A DNA stretch of 64,000 nucleotides from Streptomyces sp. cf386. Lineage in GTDB: Bacteria; Actinomycetota; Actinomycetes; Streptomycetales; Streptomycetaceae. The notes under the pieces were generated by a model. That model did not search any database, was not told the origin of the DNA, and saw only the letters and a program-made list of their open reading frames with translations. The stretch lies in the NCBI RefSeq assembly GCF_900103585.1, contig NZ_FNHV01000031.1:1-64000 (forward strand). The letters are read 5' to 3'. The translations under genes were made by a program, and so were the position numbers. Of this stretch, positions 58,329 to 64,000 are shown piece by piece (position 1 is the first letter of the stretch; every line of letters starts with the position of its first letter).

Positions 58329-60041
58329 CTAGTCGGTGGTGGGGAGAGCGACCAGGGTGTACGCCTGGTTCCCCAGACCGGTGAGGGGGTCCGCCAAGGC
58401 CATGTAGAGCCGGTCCTCGTGCCAGAACGGCCTGCCGCTGGTGGACATCGCCTTGCCGACTTCGACCGGGTACTCGACGACTGTCTTCATCGAGCCGTCC
58501 TCGGCCCCGAATTCGACCAGCTCGGGTCCCTTGTCGTTGTCATGGCTGGTCACGTAGGCCAGGATGCGATCGCCTCCGGCCGCTGGCAGCGGGTAGTAGT
58601 CCTTGAACTGCTCTGCCTTCGTCTTCCACAGCTGCTTGCCGCTGTCGATGTCGTACGCGACCATCAGGCCCTTGCTGTTCCCTTCGGACACGCCCATGAC
58701 GAACGTGTCACCGAAGACGCCGGCCTCCGGCCAGCGACCGCCGTCCGAGCCGGAAGTGTGGAGGTATTCGGCCGGCTTGGCGGGGGAGAACTCGCTGCGC
58801 ACTTTCCCTGTCTTGTCGTCGAGGGAGAAGAGCGCTTCTCCGTTGTCGCCGTCCCGGATCATGACGATGGGAGAGGTCGAAAGGACGTTGCCGCTGGACA
58901 GCTCGCCGAAGCTGTCCTCGGGGATCTCGTGACGGTAGGTCCAACGGGGCTGCCCGGTGGCCGGATCGACCAGCGAGACTTCGTCCCACCCGTCGAGCCA
59001 GTTGGGGTCGTCGGGGTCGTTGACCTGGCAGTGCCGGACCCTGAGCAGCGCCTCGCCACCGCTGAAGCCGCCGCTGCCGCAGTCCTCCGTCGCGAACCGC
59101 TTCGGATTCCAGGCCGGCGTACCGTCGGCCGCCTTCAGGGCAAGCGCCGTGGTTCCGCCGTTGATGACGACGACGTCGCCGGCACGAGCGACCGACGCAC
59201 CGTCCGAGGAGTCACCGAGGCTGATCTTCTTGTCCCAGAGCTTCTTGCCGGTGTTGAGGTCGTATGCCACGACGTGGTCGCAGGCCCTGTTCTCACCGTA
59301 GGTGACGACACCGATATCGCCCGAGGAGTTCTCGGGCGCGAGGCACGAATGGTTGCTGTCGCCGGGGAGCGACGAGGCCCACAGTTGCTTGCCGGTATCG
59401 AGGTCGTACGCCTTCACACCGCCGGTCAGGGCCTGGACCACCGCCTTGTCGGTGAACCAGGTGCCCCGATTCGTCTCGGTGCTGGTGTCGGGGGTCGAGC
59501 CCTGCGGCTTGGCGGCGGCCACGCTCCACAGCACGTTGTTGCTGGCCGAGCCGACGAACATGTACCAGGCCCCGTAGCCGGCCCCGCTCAGGACGAGTAC
59601 GGCCATGACGAGCAGCACGATCATCCCGACCGGCTTCTTGCGCGTGTTCCCCTGGTGAGGTGGGCCGGCGGGCCCTCCAGGACCACCGGGGACGCCGTAG
59701 CCGTACCCAGGCGGGGGCTGCTGGGGGTAGCCGTGGCCCGGCTGAGGTTGTTGCGGGTAGCCGTGGCCCTGCGGGGGCTGTTGGGGATGGCCGTAGCCCT
59801 GCGACGGCGCCGGAGGCTGTTGGGGATGGCCGTACCCCGGCGGGGGTCCCTGCGGCGGCACCGCCTGCGGGGCCTGCTGCGGCTCACCGTACCCGTACTG
59901 CTGCGGAGGCTGCGGAGGCTGTGGCGGGCTCTGCGGCGGCGCCGGAGGCTGCTGGGGGTAGCCGTATCCCGGCGGGGGTACGGGCGGTGGAGGCTGCTGG
60001 CCGTACCCGCCGCCGGTTCCCTGCATACCGTCTGTGGACAT
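58329..60041 (-). CDS. membrane-anchored PQQ-like beta-propeller protein
   Basis: The protein is 570 residues. A Pro/Gln/Gly/Tyr-rich N-terminus of 135 residues (QGYGHPQQPPQGHGYPQQPQ) precedes one helix (PVGMIVLLVMAVLVLSGAGY). The outside domain is a beta-propeller with repeats such as VKAYDLDTGKQLWASSL, VVAYDLNTGKKLWDKKI and MVAYDIDSGKQLWKTKAE. Likely a binding or assembly protein on the cell surface. Its start overlaps the metallopeptidase stop (ATGA). Confidence 0.85.
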   Translation of the reverse strand: MSTDGMQGTGGGYGQQPPPPVPPPGYGYPQQPPAPPQSPPQPPQPPQQYGYGEPQQAPQAVPPQGPPPGYGHPQQPPAPSQGYGHPQQPPQGHGYPQQPQPGHGYPQQPPPGYGYGVPGGPGGPAGPPHQGNTRKKPVGMIVLLVMAVLVLSGAGYGAWYMFVGSASNNVLWSVAAAKPQGSTPDTSTETNRGTWFTDKAVVQALTGGVKAYDLDTGKQLWASSLPGDSNHSCLAPENSSGDIGVVTYGENRACDHVVAYDLNTGKKLWDKKISLGDSSDGASVARAGDVVVINGGTTALALKAADGTPAWNPKRFATEDCGSGGFSGGEALLRVRHCQVNDPDDPNWLDGWDEVSLVDPATGQPRWTYRHEIPEDSFGELSSGNVLSTSPIVMIRDGDNGEALFSLDDKTGKVRSEFSPAKPAEYLHTSGSDGGRWPEAGVFGDTFVMGVSEGNSKGLMVAYDIDSGKQLWKTKAEQFKDYYPLPAAGGDRILAYVTSHDNDKGPELVEFGAEDGSMKTVVEYPVEVGKAMSTSGRPFWHEDRLYMALADPLTGLGNQAYTLVALPTTD

Positions 60042-61621
60042 CAGCTGTTGCTCCTCACGTAACGGGCCCAGGCGGCCTCGAACTCGCTCTCGCCCATGCC
60101 CGTGGCCGTGCGCAGCTGCTGATCGAGCTGGTCGGGGTTGTCGTAGTGGTCGGTGACGAACTTCAACGCCGCGGCCTCGCCGCCCTTTTCGGCGATGAAC
60201 CGGATGGCCATGTAGCTGAGCGTGTAGTTCGTGGAGACTTCGTCGTCGAACCCTGCTTCATTGGGCAGCGAGCCCCCGAATTCCTTACCGGTGACGTCGT
60301 TCCGGATGCTCCATTCGCCGAGCTCCCGGTCGAAACGGAACGCCACGTAATCGGCGAAACCCTCCACGACCCACCAGTTCGTGTAGGTCTCGGAGTCGAA
60401 GCCGGAGGCGCCCTCGAGCGGCTGGACGATGGCGTGCGCGAACTCGTGGTGGGAGATCTCCTGGACGAGCTTCGGCCAGTACGCCGCGTTGGTGAAACGA
60501 TTTCCGGACATGTCCATCTTCACGCGGGCGCCGCCGTACTCCAGGTCCTTCTCGTCACCGCTGGAATCGGCGTCGAAGGCGGGCATCGCCACGCTCTGGC
60601 CGGCTTCCCACTCGACGGATTCCGAGCCGTACAGGGAGGAATAGGTCTTGCGGTCGCGCTCGAGAACTGCCACGAATCCTGTGGGAGTCTCGGTTCCCGC
60701 GGGCCCCTTCGACTTCCACAGCTCGATGTCGTCCTTCGCGGCCTTCTCGATGTACGGCGCGAAACGGTCCGTGTCCGCGGCGTACTTCTTGTCCGAGATC
60801 GTGAGCGTGTGGTCCTGCTTCACGACGTGCATGTCCTCGTAGAGGTCCCAGGGAGCCGAGTTGTACACGTAGCTCGCGGAGCCGTAGGCGTCGGGCGAGG
60901 GCCCCACGCGGGTGATCTGCGGCTCGGCGTCCTTCGATTCCCGCTTGATGATCCAGCGGTACCACTCGGACACCGGCCGGACGTCCACGTTCTGGATCTT
61001 GTGGACGAAGGCGACGTCGAGAGCGACCGTCGCCCCGTCGCCGTATTCGTCGGTGGTGTTGCCGCTTTGGTTGAGGATGGAGTACTCGGCCTGCGCGAAG
61101 GGTATTTTGCGCAGATTCTGGAAGAGGTTCTGCTGCGTGTCCTTGGCCTTGCCGGTGAAGGGGGCGAGATAGGCGTCCTCGTCACCGCTCTTCAGCGCCT
61201 GGCTACGGCCGTCGAGCAACTCCTCGATGTCCGCCTGGCTGAGCAGTTGCTCGCTCTGCTCATCGCCGCCCGCACTGGGCAAAGAGCCGCCGCCGACGGC
61301 CTGGTACACGGCGAGCCCGCCGACTCCCAGGACGGCAAGCACGGCAAGGACGACCACGCCGATGACGGCCTTCTTCAGCCCCTTGCCCTGATCGCCACCG
61401 CCGCCTCCACCAGGGGGCTGCTGTTGCGGATACGGCTGATGGGGCCCAGGCCAACCGGGGACCGCGCCGGGCTGAGGCTGCGGGGGGTAGCCGACGTATC
61501 CCGGCGTGCTCTGGGGCTGGTACGGCGTGCCGCCCTGCTGCGGCACCCACCCTCCCTGACCCTGCGGCGGTCCCTGCGGATACGCGCCGCCCGGCCCTCC
61601 GGGCGGCGGAGGGTACGACAT
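60041..61621 (-). CDS. membrane-anchored HEFAH zinc peptidase
   Basis: The protein is 526 residues from ATG 61621 with GGGAGAGG 7 bases upstream. A Pro/Gly/Gln/Tyr-rich start (SYPPPPGGPGGAYPQGPPQG) precedes one helix (AVIGVVVLAVLAVLGVGGL). The outer domain carries HHEFAHAI near residue 390 and VVEGFADYVAFRF about 25 residues later, so the HExxH ligands and third Glu of a gluzincin (M1/MA-like) peptidase are present. It may cut exported ESX proteins; the substrate is unknown. Confidence 0.85.
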   Translation of the reverse strand: MSYPPPPGGPGGAYPQGPPQGQGGWVPQQGGTPYQPQSTPGYVGYPPQPQPGAVPGWPGPHQPYPQQQPPGGGGGGDQGKGLKKAVIGVVVLAVLAVLGVGGLAVYQAVGGGSLPSAGGDEQSEQLLSQADIEELLDGRSQALKSGDEDAYLAPFTGKAKDTQQNLFQNLRKIPFAQAEYSILNQSGNTTDEYGDGATVALDVAFVHKIQNVDVRPVSEWYRWIIKRESKDAEPQITRVGPSPDAYGSASYVYNSAPWDLYEDMHVVKQDHTLTISDKKYAADTDRFAPYIEKAAKDDIELWKSKGPAGTETPTGFVAVLERDRKTYSSLYGSESVEWEAGQSVAMPAFDADSSGDEKDLEYGGARVKMDMSGNRFTNAAYWPKLVQEISHHEFAHAIVQPLEGASGFDSETYTNWWVVEGFADYVAFRFDRELGEWSIRNDVTGKEFGGSLPNEAGFDDEVSTNYTLSYMAIRFIAEKGGEAAALKFVTDHYDNPDQLDQQLRTATGMGESEFEAAWARYVRSNS

Positions 61622-61969
61622 GAACTGCCTCTCCCATGAGTCTCGATGGCGCGCGGGACCAGGTGGTGCCCGCGCATGCGTAGGAGAGCGCGTGGCTGCG
61701 AAGCCCACCGAGAAATGGAGCGTTCCGCTCGGGAGGTCGACTTCAGTGTGTTCGCACGGGCGATGACTCGCCGCTCATGCCTCAGCTTCCCCGTTAATGC
61801 TCATGACAGCCTACAAGCGGGTCTGTTGAGGGCCGAGGTGGTTCCCTATCCATGTGATAAAGCTGGTGAAGATGTTGTGGTGGCGGGCTTCACGGTTCGG
61901 GTGCGCACGTGGGGTCGCGGCGTGGACGGATCGGCACGGTGATGTGCCCGTCCTGTAGAGGAGCGGTCA
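61622..61969. other. 348-base divergent intergenic region
   Basis: The gap between the minus-strand peptidase operon and the plus-strand 61970 gene probably holds both promoters. Nothing else recognised. Confidence 0.4.
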
Positions 61970-62845
61970 ATGGATCGCTCCGTCCCACCCGCCTCGGGAC
62001 ATACCCAACCCACCTCTGAGATCCTGAGGCCCGTCATCGTCATCGGCAACGACAGTTGGGCGACCATGAGCCACAGCAGCCAAGGATGGGCTTCGGTGGA
62101 GCAACCGCAGTACCAGCCGCAGGCTCCGGGACAGTACGGGCAGGCCCCGGCCTCGACGCCGTATCCGAACCCCGTGCCATTGACCGTGGTCGAGATCCAG
62201 CACTACTGGCTGGGCAGGTACGACCGGGTCACGGAGGGGGAGCCGGCCGCCATCATCCGCTCAGCGGATCCGGCGACGAAGGGTCACGCGCTTGCATACG
62301 TCCACGTGCCGCAGGACGCCCCCAAAGGCGGGCGCACGGCGCGGCCGCCGTTCCACGTCAGTGGCCTGCAGGGTGAGTCGCTCTGCTCTGTCCGGTCCAT
62401 CGGCGAAGGCGCTTACGACGTTTACGGCGGAGACGGCACGGCCATCGGGCGGATCACTCGGCGCGGCGGACGTGTTCTGCCCTGGCCGCGCCGTACGCAC
62501 TGGATCCTGCAGTCGGCAACCGGGGCCGAGCAGTTGACCGCGAAGCGGGGGACGGTGGGGGGCTGGGTGGCCTGGTCTGCCGTCGGGCTCCCGTTCTACA
62601 TCGTCGTCTGGGCGTTCTCGGCCGTCCAGGGGCTGCTTCTGCTGTTACTTGGGGACAAGGATGAGGCGAAGAAGGAAACGGCCTGGGAGCTGGGAGCTCC
62701 GAGCCGTGCCCTGTGGCATCCGTCCGGTGGCTCCAACGCGGTCGTCGACTATCGGGGCGGCAGCACATTTCACATCGAGTCGCAGCGGCTGGACCTCCGG
62801 CTCGCCTACGCACAGGCCGTGCTGCACGTGTGGGACGGCAACTGA
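61970..62845 (+). CDS. membrane-associated protein of unknown function
   Basis: The protein is 291 residues from ATG 61970, which follows GAGGAG by 7 bases; ATG 62066 lacks a ribosome site. The N-terminal 60 residues are Pro/Gln/Tyr-rich (EQPQYQPQAPGQYGQAPAST). A beta-rich domain (GEGAYDVYGGDGTAIGRITR) precedes one helix (AVGLPFYIVVWAFSAVQGLL), then NAVVDYRGGSTFHIESQRLD. The plan resembles LURP-one/scramblase-like proteins only loosely. Confidence 0.65.
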   Translation: MDRSVPPASGHTQPTSEILRPVIVIGNDSWATMSHSSQGWASVEQPQYQPQAPGQYGQAPASTPYPNPVPLTVVEIQHYWLGRYDRVTEGEPAAIIRSADPATKGHALAYVHVPQDAPKGGRTARPPFHVSGLQGESLCSVRSIGEGAYDVYGGDGTAIGRITRRGGRVLPWPRRTHWILQSATGAEQLTAKRGTVGGWVAWSAVGLPFYIVVWAFSAVQGLLLLLLGDKDEAKKETAWELGAPSRALWHPSGGSNAVVDYRGGSTFHIESQRLDLRLAYAQAVLHVWDGN

Positions 62846-62956
62846 CGGGCAGCCGCACCACGTTGGCAGCCGCGAACCTCTCCGAGTATCACGGAGGTTG
62901 GCGCTCCGATAATCTGTGCGGCGGTCACTGGATCACAACTACGGGGAGACACGGGG

Positions 62957-63244
62957 ATGGCGGACTTCCAGATCGATGTCGATCGTATGAAGACCCTGAT
63001 CAACAGGTTGGACCAGGTGGACGACCGCATGCGCGGCGCCCAGGAGCGGCTCAACAAGGTGGGTCCCAAGGGACTGGGTACGGACGGTCTCGACAACGCC
63101 TGTGACGACTTCCAGGACGACTGGGGCGACGGCATCAAGCGGATCGCCGACGGCGCCAAGCAGCTGCATGAGGGGCTCAAGAAGACTGTCGAGTCGTACG
63201 AGTCGACCGACAAGGAGCTGCAAAAGGGCTTCAGCCAGGCGTAG
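62957..63244 (+). CDS. module A small Esx-type partner (copy 3)
   Basis: The protein is 95 residues. It carries GLDNACDDFQDDWGDGIKRI and a YxxxD motif (SYESTDKE), matching the partners at 38769 (closest) and 47624. ATG 62957 has ACGGGG upstream. It lies 56 bases before the large WXG gene. Confidence 0.85.
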   Translation: MADFQIDVDRMKTLINRLDQVDDRMRGAQERLNKVGPKGLGTDGLDNACDDFQDDWGDGIKRIADGAKQLHEGLKKTVESYESTDKELQKGFSQA

Positions 63245-63300
63245 TTCTGGCCCCGCTGATCCGAAAACCTGCACAACTCGCACACAACGGGGAGAAGACG

Positions 63301-64000
63301 ATGGGAATGTTCGACGACCCCAACTGGCCCGGTCTGACGTTCAACCCGGCCAAGGGTGATCTGCACACGATCGAGTCGCTGGCGTACGACGTCAAGACGG
63401 TCGGCGACGAGCTCGACGAGATGCGCGAGATGCTGCTCAGCATCGGCAAGACGGACGGCGTGTGGGACGGTGACGCCGCCAAGAAGTTCCAGGACAAGGT
63501 CGGCGAGCTGCCCAAGTACCTGAAGCAGGGCCACGAGTCGATGAACGCCTGCTCCAGGGCGCTCCGCAGCTGGCACGACGAGCTCCAGACCATGCAGCAG
63601 CGGGCCAAGGGCCTTGAGGACCAGGCGTTCGAGGCGCGCAAGCGGCTCGACCAGAAGAACGATGCGGTCGACCGGGTCAACGTCAAGATCGAAGGGGCGA
63701 TGTTCCGCCAGCTCACCGAGCAGGAGGCCAAGGCCCTCGGGGAGGAGGCCGACTCCGCCTCGGCGGCGGCCAAGGAGGCCGCGGCCGATCTCGAGTCGCT
63801 CATCAGGAAGGGCGAGGAGCTCCGCAAGAACTGGGAGGAGCAGGCCGAGAAGGCCGAGAAGGCCATTCGCGAGGCGTCGAAGAACCGGCCGCCGGACATC
63901 AGCATCTGGGACAAGATCACGGATGGTCTGAAGGGCGCCTGGGACGGCTTCAAGAACTTCCTGATCGACAATGCGGACCTGTTCTCCACCATCTCCGCCG
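63301..64000 (+). CDS. module A large WXG coiled-coil protein (copy 3), 5' part
   Basis: The frame is open to the window end; 233 residues are seen. It starts FDDPNWPGLTFNPAKGDLHT, parallel to copies 1 and 2, with GVWDGDAAKKFQDKVGELPK at the WXG turn and a coiled coil (AAKEAAADLESLIRKGEELR) after it. The C-terminal, probably variable, part lies outside. GGGGAGAAG precedes ATG 63301. Confidence 0.85.
   Translation, partial: MGMFDDPNWPGLTFNPAKGDLHTIESLAYDVKTVGDELDEMREMLLSIGKTDGVWDGDAAKKFQDKVGELPKYLKQGHESMNACSRALRSWHDELQTMQQRAKGLEDQAFEARKRLDQKNDAVDRVNVKIEGAMFRQLTEQEAKALGEEADSASAAAKEAAADLESLIRKGEELRKNWEEQAEKAEKAIREASKNRPPDISIWDKITDGLKGAWDGFKNFLIDNADLFSTISA

Overview
The window looks like chromosomal DNA of a Streptomyces (high-GC actinobacterium). 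The coding bias is strong at third positions, GTG/TTG starts are common, and the gene order ispG, GNAT, GNAT, proS ... rimP, nusA, ylxR, infB, DUF503, rbfA, truB, ribF is the usual Streptomyces translation block. A bldB-like gene sits next to a type VII (ESX) secretion locus. No rRNA, tRNA, CRISPR array or intact insertion sequence was found.

Region 1 (1-19.8 kb) is housekeeping. It starts with the 3' part of ispG, two acetyltransferases and proS. Next comes a decayed redox cassette: a Ser-rich exported protein, an ApbE stub joined out of frame to a NuoF-like tail, and an intact ferredoxin. A minus-strand group follows (degenerate phosphotransferase, ferritin-like DUF4439 protein, Tat lipoprotein). 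Then comes the rimP-nusA-ylxR-infB-DUF503-rbfA-truB cluster, a 1274-residue protease/NTPase-like protein whose catalytic residues look lost, and ribF.

Region 2 (19.8-33.5 kb) is the core of an ESX system. The minus strand carries an EspI-like MinD/ParA ATPase, a BldB-type DUF397 protein, an unknown protein and EccE. The plus strand carries EccB, two WXG100 proteins, a mycosin, two further Esx/WXG proteins and a second mycosin. The EccC ATPase and EccD channel are not in this window; they are expected beyond one of the ends.

Region 3 (33.5-64 kb) is an accessory array around that system. It begins with a decaying ATP-binding/HTH/DUF397 regulatory trio. The rest consists of repeated modules on both strands. 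Module A is a small Esx partner plus a large WXG coiled-coil protein, in three copies. Module B is a small protein plus a ~340-residue WXG protein plus a ~212-residue protein, in two copies in opposite orientation with a broken relative of the third gene between them. Other contents are a frameshifted DUF6571-like WXG protein, three related two-helix membrane proteins, lipoprotein-like and membrane-anchored proteins, a third mycosin, a beta-propeller protein and a membrane-bound HEFAH zinc peptidase. Six encoded proteins end in Phe-Gly, and many of the membrane proteins carry Pro/Gln/Gly/Tyr-rich cytoplasmic tails like that of the EspI-like ATPase. I read the array as substrates, chaperone or immunity-like partners, and processing factors of one ESX machine; this is inference.
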